From Lactifluus volemus (lineage: Eukaryota > Basidiomycota > Agaricomycetes > Russulales > Russulaceae), in the NCBI GenBank assembly GCA_022376515.1, contig WTXI01000096.1, positions 1-64,000 on the forward strand: a stretch of DNA of 64,000 nt, in the 5' to 3' direction. How positions within the stretch are numbered: position 1 is the stretch's first letter; each line of letters begins with the position of its first letter. Positions 21,441-34,100 of this stretch are shown piece by piece. A program made the position numbers and the translations under genes. The notes beneath the pieces are model-generated. The model was given only the letters and a program-made list of their open reading frames with translations. It did not search any database and was not told the origin of the DNA.

Positions 21441-21640
21441 TTGAGGCCTAACCAAGACCGTGCTTTTTTGCTGATGCCGAAAGGTGCCAGTGCGAGTCGG
21501 CTATCGAGTCGGCTGCGAGTATTAGTCAAGATCCCGCTTAACTAGGGTTTCTCGCCACCATGACTAGCACTTAGGACGACCCATGTCCCCATCTCCAACT
21601 GAGGGGTAGCTATCAAGCTCAAGATGATTGGGCTCCGAGC

Positions 21641-24280
21641 ATGGTGAGACGGACATCATCGAATACTGAACCTTGGCTAAAGTCGTCAGTCATCCAAAGT
21701 GCAACTAGTACTCCGAGTCTACGCCGGTCCACGGTTTTGCTGTCGTCCCGGGGCTTACGGAATATGATGATGCTCTCGAGGGCCAGGTAAGTCTCCGAAC
21801 AGCTACTCAAGAGAGCCAAGATCTTTCCCACCCACCCCTGACTCTATTAACCGGTTCACCGTGACGTTGACGGGGGGTCATCTAAGAGAAAATTCCATTC
21901 GGTTATCTCTGTCCCACGTTGGAACCGAAGGGGCGCTTCCTGACTGATGCACTACGTATCGCTCATTGGTTAATGTCTTCAGGCGTAAGTGTCTTCGTTT
22001 CAAAAATTTCAAAGTTCGACGCCGCTGGTCGTCCCTCCACTGTAAATTCCAATCATTGCATCCGCAAATCACCTATTCACGCCCTTCCTGGAAATTTATA
22101 GATCACCGCATTCTGGTATCCTTATATGTCATCATTCTTCTGATCATGGACTCTCAATCCAGCTCGAGGAAAACCGGCGATCACTACATGAGGGTTAGAA
22201 CAGCTCCATGTAGCAGAGTGTCATCACGGTTACTTTTTAAAACTGGGTCTCGATATACTAGCTATAAGCCCTGTTCAACTGAACGCTCCTGCTTGTCCAG
22301 GACTCGACGCGCTGATGAGGGCACACCAAATTGAAGGTACTGTAATAAAAATTCTCTGATGCAAACAGTTCGTCTCGATTTTCCTATCGTACCCCATAAA
22401 GATCAGAAAACGCCCGTAAGATAATGGATTGCCGGTTTATCGCACCAGTCCTGCTATCATGCCGACATGACGCCCCAAGGCACGACCTACCTTCGACCAC
22501 GGGCTGATTTGCAGCGCCAAGTCTAACTGACATTGACGGGAAAACACGAGGAGGTCCCAGTTTGGAAGGGCGCAATACGCCTCACCTGGCACGCCACCGT
22601 GAGCTGTCATCACAGTGCATCAACATTTTATCTTCACGTAACCTGTCATGAGTCAGAAATCGCGAATTTATAGCCAAGGGGCTTTGCCCTGGAAGGGCGA
22701 TATTAGTTCGGTCGGCCTTATGTTCCCGAGAAGACCGTATGAAGAGCTGTTAAGGCGCCAGGCCAGGCGCTAAACGATTGCCACATGACAGGACATGAAC
22801 TTTCACTGGTACCGCACTTCATCAAGAGGGAAGGAGCGACACAAGAATGTGAACAACGTGACGAGTGTAAGGGCCCGGCGCGAGCGCGCGAGTTCTATGT
22901 TCAGGCCCAACATGTCAAGCGCTCAGTCATCCTCTCCATTCCTCCTATTACTTTACGCGTGTAAATGCGTCTCACATGTGGTGTTTATATACATTGGCAC
23001 CGAATGCACTTATATGGACATCATGGCTAATCCCTGGTTGTACCACAATCAGCAGAATGGGGTTGGATTGGAACTTGTTTCAGGTGTACCTTGGGGGAAC
23101 AAAGTTTTGAAAAAGACCCAAAACGCCCAGAGTCAATCACTTTGGGGTGGCGGCGACGACGACGAACGACGACGATAGACGCCCTCTCGGTCGGTATCAA
23201 TATACCAACAACGAAAGAACCGGAAAAAGAAAACATTACCGCGCCCCACCCAATTCCCCCATAACTGATATAGGCGCGGCAAAACGCGAGTCGAAACGCC
23301 CAGGCGGACGAAGAAAAAAAAAAGGGGGGGGTGTTGGTTGTGGTGGTCATAACATTTACTCGCACACACTTGCTCGAAAGTACAGTCACGGTACAAGTAC
23401 CACTCCCTGGGAGCTGCCAAAGTTGGCAGCGGGGTGTGATTATGGTTAGGGTGGTCACCGGCGCGTGATCAATGGCCAGCTGAGGTTTGGTCCCTACAGT
23501 ACAGTACCGTTATAGGCACTTGTGGAGGCAATGCGCGCCAGACGGCATCTGGAACATTTTTAATTGGGGCGCATCGGAACAGGAAAGGTTGTAGGTGCGC
23601 TTGTAAGGTAAGTTGGTAATGAACGAATGATTGGATGATTGAATTCAAACGGGAGATCACGATCGAACGCGGGAAGTCGGCTGTGCTGAGGGAGCAACGA
23701 AACAGTGTTCATATTTACTATCCGCCACAGAGATAGGACGCATCGGACGTGTACCTCAAAAGGGATAGACAAAAGATAAGCGTGCTTAGTTCGACATCGC
23801 GTTGCTACTGTACAGCATGATTGGGTGGTGGATCAAAATGTAATATACAATGTGTGAAGGCGAACAGGCTTCTTTATGTTTCGAATTCGTTCGATAGAAG
23901 CGGGGCGTACAGACAATACAATAGAAGAGGGGTATGTGTTTATCATAGATGCAGTGAGGGTTGCAACCGGTAGTACTGATTAAGAAGGAAAATAGATAAC
24001 CTACTGGAGGCTGATCGAATCACGGCGAATGGAAGCCTGCGATAATGAACGGATGACATGTGAGAGCGGCGTCTACACAGCACGGAGGGATGGAACATTG
24101 AATGGATGGAGAGGAGGATTGATACTCGGGCACGGCTATCACCCGCCCACGGCTCCACCCTCGGGATTGCCGGTCATGATGCATGATGTAAGACCCAGAA
24201 AAAGAAAGATCAGAATGTTTCACCACTGCACAGCTGCTATGCAGAGGAGATCAGCACAAAGCAGATGGGTCATTTGAAAT
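21641..24280. other. No supported gene
   Basis: Duplication homology ends at about 21640. Several open frames of 60-140 codons overlap on both strands, but none shows a known motif or a believable exon series. Part may be the 3' end or a last exon of the minus-strand F-box-like gene, because a gtgagt donor sits at about 24286-24291. Confidence 0.5.
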
Positions 24281-25608
24281 CTACTCACGGGTATCAGTCT
24301 CGCCTTCGTCGGCAGATCGACCGTGGACGTAGCCAGGCGCCATAATCAAATCTAGATCCCATTCGTCCTCTTTCCAAGACTCGAGGTCGTCATTGCGCGC
24401 GGCGACTTCACCCGCAAGTCGTAGCAAGTCGGAGGTCGCACCACATGCTTCAGCTTCGCGCCACGCTTGCGCGTACGCAAACACGTCCCGTACCCCACCC
24501 GTTATGGTGACTTCACTTTCATCACCGCCGTCACCACCTGCAACGTCCCGCCACATGAGTCGCGGATGCAACGCAAAGGCAAGACGTGCAGGCGAGGGTC
24601 ACGCTGGCGCACAAGCGCAAGTCGCCACGCCTGCGGGAGGGTGATAGCAGGTACCCCAGGGTACTGTAACGTGCCGTTGCCGTTGTTGCCGACGCTGCTG
24701 CTGCTGCTGGGAATGGCAAAGTTGACGTGGTCGAGTGAGAGGACGAGGATGGAGAGGTTCGGGCATGTAGCGAGTACGCAACGTGCGCTAGCAATGACTT
24801 CATCGATGACGGTTTGGGGTTGCGCTGCGCGGGTGGTGAGAGCAAGGTGTGTGAGTGCGGGGAGGGTGGCGGGTGAAGTCGAGCGGAAGCCGGTGAGCGT
24901 GGATGTGTACAAGTGCGTGACACCGCGTAAGAACGGCTCGCCGAAATGTACCGGTGCGGGTCGCCCGAGGTGGTAGAGCATCAACGTGCGCGGTCGGATG
25001 TGTGGAGCGGCTCGTAACCAGTGAGCGTGTGCACTGAGCAGCGGCGCGGTCAGTGCTAGGTGCTCGAGTGAGGCGAGAGCCGGGACTATGCGAGCCAAGG
25101 CGGCCTCGAGAGATGGGCGCTTCGTAGGTAGGGCGAGGGCGAGGGCATGGATGGGGATGTGTGCGAGCAGCTTGGTGTTATCGGTGTGGTCATGCGGAGA
25201 GGCGTAGTTGTATCGATATGGTGATGGCCTGCTTTTGGCTGTGAATGGCGAAACAAAGGGGCCTACTTGGCCGGCGTAGCGGAGGATCACGTTATGGTAT
25301 AATGCGGGAAGCACCGCGCGGCGCACGGCGGAGGATACGAGGCAGAAGGCATGGGCATCGACACGGGACGCAAAGGCGGCATATAGGAGGATCTGGGTGA
25401 CCAATTCTATGGGGAGCATTGACCATATGGCTGGTAAGGGTTGAGGCGGGGACGGTGGCGTGCTATGTGGATGTTGCGGAGGTGAGGATACGTGCCTCAA
25501 GGGCGAAGGGGAAGGTTGCCAAGTTAGAGAGCGGCGCGGTGGGGTTCCCCGCTCAGATGTTGGGGAAGTTTCGTAGAAATCCAAGGTAAATGAGTCGATG
25601 AAAATCAT
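24281..25608 (-). CDS. F-box-like protein, frame broken near the 3' end
   Basis: From the ATG at 25608 the frame gives a short Pro/Ser-rich start and then an F-box-like segment (LPIELVTQILLYAAF, CLVSSAVRRAVLPALYHNV). A long Leu/Ala-rich region follows that looks like degenerate leucine-rich repeats (LASLEHLALTAPLL, LPALTHLALTT). F-box proteins usually select substrates for SCF ubiquitin ligases; the substrate here is unknown. At about 24575-24600 the good coding signal moves to the next frame (HPRLMWRDVAGGDGG to ADEGETDTRE). This fits one lost base or a very short unseen intron. The first frame is open further upstream to 25725 but without an ATG. A donor (gtgagt) at the end suggests another exon below 24281. 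Confidence 0.6.
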
Positions 25609-25725
25609 GGATTGTGGGAAGTGTAGAGATATATGCAACTTGCGCACGGCGGTAGACTTTGGAGTAATGGTCACCCTCCTTGAACCCACGATGACCGACT
25701 CGAGGCTAGAGGAATGGAACGACAA

Positions 25726-26485
25726 ACAAATGCGGTCAAGTCTGAATGGACCGCGTCGCCCTCGGCAATGAATAAATGAGAGTATCTACATCGGTGACCA
25801 CTGAGAGACTGTCGTTGCCCTGGAACCATGCACGTGCCTGACGGCTGGTCTCCATGGCCACTTTTTTTTCGCAGTCCCTCAACACTTCCTTCACGACCCT
25901 CACTCTCCTCTAAAACCTTGCTCAATGTCAGTACAGACTAGTCAGACATCTATGATTATTTTCCAGGTGTTCAATCCAGGTTTTCATTGCAATAACACTC
26001 CGAAAAGGTACCGCTGTAACAAGACGGAGTGATGTGAATGATAAAAGAGGTGGAGGGAGCAGGGGCAGTAAAGAGTGCAGCGTCATACGTATCAATCATA
26101 TCCAGGGTAAGCCGTGAGAGGGGGGTTAGAGGGTGTAAAGGTTGCTCAGGGGGTTAGGTGAGTACAAAAAGTCGTGACGGTATAGCGCATAAAGGACGTG
26201 GATAACGGCGTATAGGGAAAAGTGGATACAGTGGATTTGATCCTCGCGCATGACAGGAAAAAAATACAACCAATATACATGAGAAAACAAGTGTCCTGAA
26301 GACAACGCGACCCGGAAAAAAAAAAAGTGGGGGGAACCAAAGGTACAGGACGTGTGGGGACTTCAGGTATGATAATACAGGAAGAAAAAAAACCGTACAA
26401 GTGTTGGGATGGAGCTTTGTCGTGCCCTCGCGTGAGTGGCATTTTCGGCATGTGGCCGCCGGGGCCATACCCGAACAGGTTGTCA
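25726..26485. other. Spacer between the F-box-like and HMG genes
   Basis: No gene seen. The right part is presumably the 3' UTR of the HMG gene; 25609-25900 is the likely promoter side of the F-box-like gene. Confidence 0.5.
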
Positions 26486-28152
26486 TCAATAGCCATGGAC
26501 GATTGTTATCTCGGACGCGTCATTGAACGTAAACATAGGTGTGAACGCGTCCCCATCTTGTTCAACGGATTGTGGGCTGAGGAAGTCTTGCACGCGCTGA
26601 TCCTCTACGTGCCTGAGACCGTCAAACTTGGGCACCTCAATGGAGATTGGTGGGATCATCGAGATGTCAAAGTCCTCGTTAAACATCGGTGCACTCCCGC
26701 TGACCCACAGATCTGGTGCATTCGACCACGCATAAGGCTGGTACTCGAGCGAAACCGGCATGGGAGTCTCCACATCGAAGTTTGAAAGCGACGGCTGTGC
26801 CTGCCATGCGTCGGCGGGAACGTGTAACGTCTCGAGTGTCGTCGGGGTGTATGGGGACATAGCTGGCGACGATGGGCCGGAGGAGTTGGTGTAACAAGTA
26901 GGCGATGGGGTTGACTTGAAGAGCCGTACCGCCGAATGCGCGCCGGCCGGCGAGTCGACTTTCGGGATGTCAAATACGGTCGCATATGCATCACCTTCCG
27001 GAGACCATCCCTGAGGTTCGTTGTACGGATGAAGAAGCGCATCCGAAGGGGAGGCCGGGAAAGTGTAGTCCATGCCAGTAGAAGGGACTTGGGTGGGGGT
27101 TCGATTGGGCGAGCAGGTACGTATAGAGATAGGTACCATCGAGGGCGAGCTGGGCGTCGATGGCATGTACACCATTGGGATATGGATGGTCTGTTGGTAG
27201 GCCGGGGGAGGGGTTGGCGCAGAGATGGCACGGCGTCCGACGCGCTGTGGTACGGCGGGTACCGGCATCACAAAGGCGAGGCCCTCAGTGTCGGTCTCGG
27301 GCTCATCAGCGCCACGCGCCTTGCCTTTGCCATTGGCAGCCCTCTTGCCCTTGACACGCTGAGGGCGGTAGACGTAATTCGGGTACAGGGCCTCATGCTC
27401 CTTCTAAAGTCACGTGGAAGATGTATTAGCGGGTGGATGCGAGCTCAACTGCCAGGGGGATGCGCGCACCTTCTTTTCCTTCGCGAGATCCTCCCAATAC
27501 TGACGCTCGTCAGCTGAAAGACTCTTCCACTGTTGACTGATCGTTTTCGATAGATCTGCTTGACGCTGCTTCTTGGTTGGTTGGGCGGACCCATCGCCCT
27601 CACTCGCATCACCGGCGCCCTGCGCCAGATTGCGATCCTCGCAGCATTTACGGCGGAAAAGGATGAACGCGTTCTCCGGCCTCTTGATATAATCCTCGTC
27701 ACCCTTCTTTGGTCTGCGCTCATTGATATCTGACACTGTGGAACGCCTGCGGCGGTGACCGCTTGAAGGCGTGGTAGGTTCATCCACAGAGGTTGTGCTG
27801 TCCATACTGGCCGTGGTCAGAGAAAGGGATGAAATTGAAGAGATTGAAGAGGAAGGGGTGTGGGTCTTGATGAAAGGGGGAGGCGTAGTAGAGAATGTGA
27901 GCTGTCTGAGATCAGGCTCAAACGGTGAGTTGGACGGCGAAGGAGAAGGAGAGTGGGTGTAGGCGTTCATGGGAAACGTAAAGGCGCGCGGCGTCGGAGA
28001 GATGACGTTGAAGACGGGGGTATTAGTGTCGGGTCCAGCCACGGCTACTTGGAGAGCTTGAAGGGGAGGTGGTAAGTTGATGGATTGTATGGGAGGGGGG
28101 AGGGGGAGTGCTCACATTGGATGGGAGTATCACGCGTACGGATAGCGGGCAT
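26486..28152 (-). CDS. HMG-box transcription factor 1 (MATA/STE11-like), three exons
   Basis: The reconstruction is clean: exon 1 28116-28152 (ATG CCC GCT..., MPAIRTRDTPIQ), intron 28048-28115, exon 2 27470-28047, intron 27404-27469, exon 3 26486-27403. Phases match (37, 578 and 918 nt), giving about 510 codons with no frameshift. The HMG box lies at about residues 130-215: RPENAFILFRRKCCEDR, ADLSKTISQQWKSLSADER, YWEDLAKEKKKEHE, YPNYVYRPQR. About 24 residues separate helix 1 from helix 2, more than in the canonical box. The N-terminus is Ser/Thr/Pro-rich, the C-terminus long and disordered. Such proteins bind DNA in the minor groove and in fungi often control mating and development; the target genes here are unknown. 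The longest single frame would wrongly start at a GTG at 28042. Confidence 0.88.
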
Positions 28153-31100
28153 GATTGATTGTCTCTTTGTTGTTTGCGTTGTACAAGAAAGGGAGGAGAA
28201 GGTAATTGTGGGATCGGAGGGAAGACTATGAGAGATAAAAAGGCAGGGTAAGGCAAGGCAAGCTCGCTTTGAATCAGGGCAAAGAGACGCTCAGTACTCC
28301 CGCTTCGGTAGCAGGAGGGAGATGTGGGTAGTAGCTCAGAGTAAGTGAAGCGTTGGATCGTTCGGTCTTTTGTCTTGTCAGGACGAGCGTAAGGACAATT
28401 GTGAGTGGCAGCAACCGATAACAATTAGGAGGCAGTCTAGGTTTTATAGTCTCTTTTTCAGCCAAGGTTTCACTCTCACCCGAAAGGAGCCGTAATAGCG
28501 AGATCTTAACAGAGGCGAGCTGGCCACTCTTTGGGTCCATTGCCCGATCCGGATCGTCGAGGGGTACCTCGACAATTTGGGAAACTTCGGGGCGTCCATT
28601 CTATTAACAAATATCTACAAATAAATGTCAGCCACTTGCCGCCTTGCTATTGTCTACTTGCAATTTTCTATGATAACTCGTAACAATATTATTCCACTTC
28701 TTCCATTTTCCCATCCCCACCTTCGCCTACGTTCTTTTTTTCCTATTTTATTTTATTTTCCCTCGTGAGTCGTCGTATTTTATTTAATGGTACCGGCGCC
28801 AGTCACCTGGCTCAAGCCATTATCCGACCTAGAATGGTAACCGTGACCCGTCCGGGTTCCATTTCCTCCGCTACTCAGTCAATCCGTTGAGTCCAGACTA
28901 GAGCAAAGAATGTCTAAGCTCTCACCAGAGTCAAACATCTCTTACCCTCCTTCCCCGCTTTTGCCACAAGGTCTTACTGACTCGTTCACCACTGTTCTTT
29001 CAATATCACCATTCCCCATCAATTAAAATATTCGGCGTCTTGCTAATCGGCTTTCCCATCTTGGTAACTTGACGTCCGATTTTCATAATTTTCTTGCTGT
29101 TCCTCTCTCTTTCCCCTCATCTCTCTCCTCTCTCTTTTTCCCTTTCCCCCACTCCCGAAGGCCCCATCCGGTAATAGTAACACAATATCTTCAAATCTCT
29201 TCCCCGCCCCTGCGTCATCTGCCCATCCTATGCCATATGCTCCACTGCCTTTCCCCACGCGCCCATCTCTCTCTTATGACCTCTTTCGGCTGCCGATTTG
29301 CGCCACCCCACCTACCGAACTGCCGGGCACTCGGTCACGGCCAACGCTCCCCTCGCAGCCTTTACCCCCTTCCCCCCTGGACACACCATCTATACCTAAT
29401 TATTTTTTTTTCTTTGCTTCCTTCACCCTCGTCGTTCCATCTTTCTGCCAGGCCCGCGAGAGCATCGACTCTCAGTGAACACAACTACAGAGAACGTGTC
29501 ATTAAATATTATGGTTTTCGGATCCTCACGACCCTTCATTTTTGACGTCCTTTGTGCCCCTTGCCTTTTCCTACTTTTCTCCATGCTGACGCGCCCGGTG
29601 TCAGTAAATTCCTGGAAATACATGCAAATATAGCTGTATTTTTGCGCTCGTGACATGGGGATGTCGTGAACAGCGGCGTGGGTCCGTGCCTGGCCGGTGA
29701 TCTCGTCATTTCTGGTCCCGTCCTTGCGCTTAGCGACTACCGGACATGCATGCATCACGCACCACGCGTCACGAGTCCAAATTAGACCCCGCCCCGGAGA
29801 GGTGGAGCGAAAGAGAGATAGGCAACCCTCTGCCCCCTCATGGGGTGCTTTCCGCTACATTTCTCTTTTTTGACAGCACGATGGCAATTTCACCATTCAT
29901 GCCCATAGTGACCGCGATCGGACTATCGTTGCTCACCCGTAACTTTCTTTTAGTGAGCTTTCCAGTTCTATTTTCCGACGGGCCCCCCTGTATGCACAGC
30001 CACTGTCAACGCCTGGACCATCTCTATTATCTTTGTACCAGCGTTGTTCTCGGACAGAACGTGGATCGTGGTCGCCTTGGATACGACCCCCACATACACC
30101 TCCCCAGAAAGGTGCGGAAACAAAAAGCCTGTGATCGATGCTTGCCTCCACCTAATCGCCCGAAACGGGCTTGCGCTCTTCAGGAAACTTGCCTAACTCC
30201 TTTCTTTGGTGTCATAGGGCCTGGGATGCCTAGATTGTCATACCCCCTAGCGTCTAGCGTCTCGGCCTATTCTTCATTTGCCCGCTCGTCCCACAGTGCT
30301 GTACGCGCTCGCTCTCTTCACTCCGTGGCGTTACAAGCTCCGCTTTGGTATCGACTCTCAGTCCATCGTCACAAATAATTGAGAAAAATAAATAAATTTC
30401 GGGATTAAACGTGGAACACGTTCTCAGACATGAGAACGGATTCTTAAAAGTAGGCTATCAAAGGCCTATTCGTACGTATACTGGTGGCGTATCAGGCTTG
30501 TATTATCTGATAGCTCAAAGGGTTCTGGAAGATGACGAAGCACGCGCGCTCTCCGCACCTCGATCACAGTATTGTTATTCCGCCCTTATACGCTGCAGCG
30601 CTGAATCAGACCATGGGCTCCCCTGTGGCCCCTGGGAGAGCAAAGCCTGCTTGACAACTGGATGAAGGGTAGTGTTTCAGCGCACTGGTAGGCTCTGTTC
30701 GGACACGGTCCACAGTTGGGTTTCCGATATCTGCTGACCTGATAAAGGTGTTGTGATGAGATGATCGGGAAATCTCAGACAAGTTCCAGATTCTGATTTT
30801 GAATCTTATCAGGAGACCGAACTCAGTTTGGGGTCCGGCTATTTGGTTCGCTAACCATATCTTTATTGGCATAATTCCGAGGTAACCCGTTGAGGGTACG
30901 AGTCAAGAAGGGAGATATACCATGAGAGCTCGCGTTCGGTCGCGCGGAGGCGGATGTACGACTCGCGTGTAACTTACGGGTGAAGGAACAATCGGCGGTG
31001 CGTCTCTCCCAACGATCTCTTTTCGGCATTAACCATGCCAGGCGCCGATGGTACCTTTATGCTGCACCCCAGTCCCACGCTCGCGGGATTCGGCGTAATA

Positions 31101-34100
31101 TGGCGCGCCTTCGCTTTTCTGGCGTGAGTTGCATGGGTAAAGAACCCCTTCCTATCCCCCGGACATGACGGGGCGAAGCCCGCCCGTGAACGTAAGGTCA
31201 CGCTTCGCAATCACGGCGGCTCCACGCCGAGAGCCGGTACTGATGAATCAGGTCCGATCCCATTTTGCAAAATCGTAATGTGTGCTTTTTGATTAAGTCA
31301 TGCAATCGTGCAAGCACGTACGTTGTTCGGATTATCACCGAAGAAAAAAAAGGGTGAATTAAAAAAAAAAAAAGGCCCCGAGTTGATTCGCGAACTCTTA
31401 GATTGTGGCAGTGCTTGATCAGGACGCCTGACTCGCCCGAGTGGGAGGGCGCATAACGGAGAGCAACGCGCCCTGCAGACCGCCGGACCGCGGGGAAAGG
31501 ATGTCCACATGAGGCAAGGTGGCAAGGTGCGTTGTGTTTCATTCCAGCAAGGGCAAGTGGATAGACTGGGTAAGCGCGCAACGCGTTTACAAATTGCGGC
31601 GGAGAGACGGTCATTTCTCCCGGAAGGGGAAGGAAGCGGGTTTGAGATGCGCAAATATCTTATCTCTGTAAATGGGGAGGGTGCGTGCGTGCCTACGGAG
31701 TATGCAAACGAGGCAAGAGCATCCCGAAGCAGAGGCGCAACTCGACAGACAGAGCGTCATGGACATGGCGTGGGGTGGCGTTTTCTAGATTAGATTGCGA
31801 TTTTGATATTTCTTTTTAATATTTTTTTTTTTGCCCTTTCTTTATCTTTTGAGGGCGCTACGTACTTTGTACGTTTTCCTCGCCTCGTTTTTGTGCTTGA
31901 CTCGTTTGGGTACGACTTTGAGCTGCATATAAATACCACACAACCCACTCTGACTCGCGTGTGTGTGGCCCTTTGGAACGCCGCGCACCGCTGCCTCCGC
32001 GGACCTGCAACCACGGAATGGGGGGCCTAGCCCTCGATTTCCCACAGTGGCGTCGGGGTTGGGGTGCGAAGGGTACTTGTAATCCAAGTCCGAAAGACGA
32101 GCCCAGGCACGTTCGAAAAAACGTTTTTTACGTGGTTTCGTGTTTGCGCATGGCAACAACGTGCCCCAAAGCTACGTACGGCGTAAAGGACCCATAATCA
32201 TCTCCCTTGCATACACACGACGAAGCTTAAACTTCTCCTTTGCTCCTCGGGCCCCCCCCATTTGTTGGATCCTGGAAATTCCGAACCTCAATTTATGTGA
32301 TGAGAGGGGGCCAGAAGTACTATATTTTTCTTTATTGTTTGGGTCCTTTCTGCAAAAGTTGCGAAGTTTCTATATTGCTTGTTCTTTTCGTAAGGTAATT
32401 TTCTTTTTTTTTTTTCTCGCGTTGTTTTTTTTATCCCCTCGAGAGGGGATGAGATTTACTGTTTTATTAACAATTGAAACTTCGTTCTCTTTTGTCCCTC
32501 GTAGCGTTGCTGTAATTACACCAAATGCGTACAGAGAACGTGGTATCGTACATCACGTTGAAAAAAAGGACTTTTTTCCCCCCTTTTCAACTTGCCAAAA
32601 GTAATGAGAAAGACGACGTTCTTTTTCTGGCTAAGAGGTAGCAGTTTGGCTGCGGAACCGGGACCCGTCAGTCGTCGCGTCATTTGTCGAGTTGTATGGG
32701 AATCCGCGTGTAAAAGTTAATGTTGAGCGGAGATGAGCCAAAGCGGTATGGAGGGGGTCATTAATTCGCTCATTGTTCGTACAATACATGTATCGTAGGT
32801 GACTCGGAATGCAGCTAAGCACTGCCGAAAGTCCCGATACGTCATTTCCGCAGCTGCGAGGAACTAAGGGCCACTTTGACTCATCTGACCTCGGATGCTT
32901 TCATTCCGCTCGTTTACTTTGGTAGTAAGGGGGGAAATATGTGAAATGCATTGTAATGGAAATCGGGAATGGTGCCCGCTTTGGTTGGCACTGACTAACA
33001 ACTGGCACCACTGAGCAGAGGTCCGAGTCGTGCAATTCCGACCGCTCCTCCCGAAATCATACCAAACTTCTTTTTTTTTGGCCATTGTTCCCGATTCAGG
33101 TAGAAGACAAAAAAAAAGATAAATGCCTCAGATGCTCTTCTACCGTACAATATTATTTCCGGGGGATGTCTCAATGGATCGATATCTTTCCGTTCACCCC
33201 TCCTCCTACCCCCACTTGAATGAGGTGATTGCGTTTTGGGCTCGATGGAAGCCAGGTCCTCCGCGGCGCACACACAACAGTGCCAGCTTTTACGCGGTTC
33301 CGAGAGATGTATGACCTTCTCCGGGAGACGCGACGGATGCGCAAGCTTGAGAATCGTCTTTCAAAGTTCTCCTTTGAGGGAGGGGCCCTTCAAATTTTTA
33401 TCTTTTTGTTCTCCACTTGACTTGAAAATTACGAACCCCCAAGACTTCTTCTCACAGGACCATTCCATCGTCACGTCATTGACCTAGCCACAACGGTGGC
33501 TGTACATACGTGGCAAACTTCATTGCCTCGTGATTGCACTAATACGAAAGGTCATCTCTCAATCTAAACTGCGGAGCCCTGACAATACTCTGGTTGCTTT
33601 TTGCTGCTCACTGCCCCTCGAATTTTAGCCCGAGTGTGTTGCTTGCATAACCCCCTGGGGGTACTTACCGATGGCTGTGTCAAAGTGTCAAGATGTTTAT
33701 TACAACAGGGCAAAGGGCAAGCTATGATGTGATGGAACGACCGGGATAGCCGATGGCTCTCGTAAAGCAGTTTCAATAAATCTAATGCGGACTAACCTAG
33801 CCTGGCCGTAACTCGGATGGCAAGGCAAACACCTGGGCGGCAGCAAAGGCCGTACCGGTCCGCGGTGAGTACTAGTGCCGCTCATAATTCACGGTGGGTA
33901 AGCGCCGCAACAGGCACAGAGTCCAGTTACACACCCTACACTCCTTGTTGGTTAGTTGCTCTTCATGAGACGATCACCTGGATTCTCGCCCCGTCTTATC
34001 TTACCAAGTCGATTTATCGATTTATCCCCTCAAGCATCGCCCCTATATCAGCACATCCACGTACCTAACGATGGCCAGCTCACAGCCTAGACCGTCGTCA

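Larger units (their letters stand above)
16553..21476. mobile_element. 4.9 kb TIR element carrying fragments of two host genes
   Basis: The element is bounded by CATCAGCAAAAAA on the left (16553-16565) and its reverse complement TTTTTTGCTGATG on the right (21464-21476). It interrupts the duplicated segment; the left copy at about 5116-5126 is the empty site. The flanks TTGA and CCGA could be a diverged 4-bp target duplication, but this is not clean. Inside are AT-rich subterminal repeat blocks at both ends. Between them lie a FAS fragment (minus) and an inositol 5-phosphatase fragment (plus), both with introns, so they were copied as DNA. No transposase is visible. This matches a non-autonomous Pack-type DNA transposon; the superfamily is unknown. 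Confidence 0.75.
11720..21640 (+). repeat. Right copy of the segmental duplication, interrupted
   Basis: 11720-16552 and 21477-21640 together correspond to 1-5285. The break at 16552/21477 is exactly where the 4.9 kb CATCAG-ended element sits. The left copy gives the uninterrupted site at about 5116-5126. Only the right copy shows the 5' part of the gene, because the left copy is cut by the window edge. Confidence 0.88.

Noticed and set aside
28042..28042. GTG as start of HMG gene 1
   Set aside because: An ATG exon at 28116-28152 joins in frame across a canonical 68-nt intron and is the better start.
29746..30378. 210-codon plus-strand frame containing KVRKQKACDRC, reminiscent of a Zn2Cys6 start
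   Set aside because: The six-cysteine spacing is not completed, composition is not protein-like, and no leader or intron structure supports it.
31370..31440. Possible tRNA
   Set aside because: No complete cloverleaf or A/B box pair could be folded by eye; no tRNA or rRNA gene was found elsewhere in the window.
31926..32197. Gene behind the TATA-like word at 31926
   Set aside because: The following frames have no ATG in good context and no conserved sequence.
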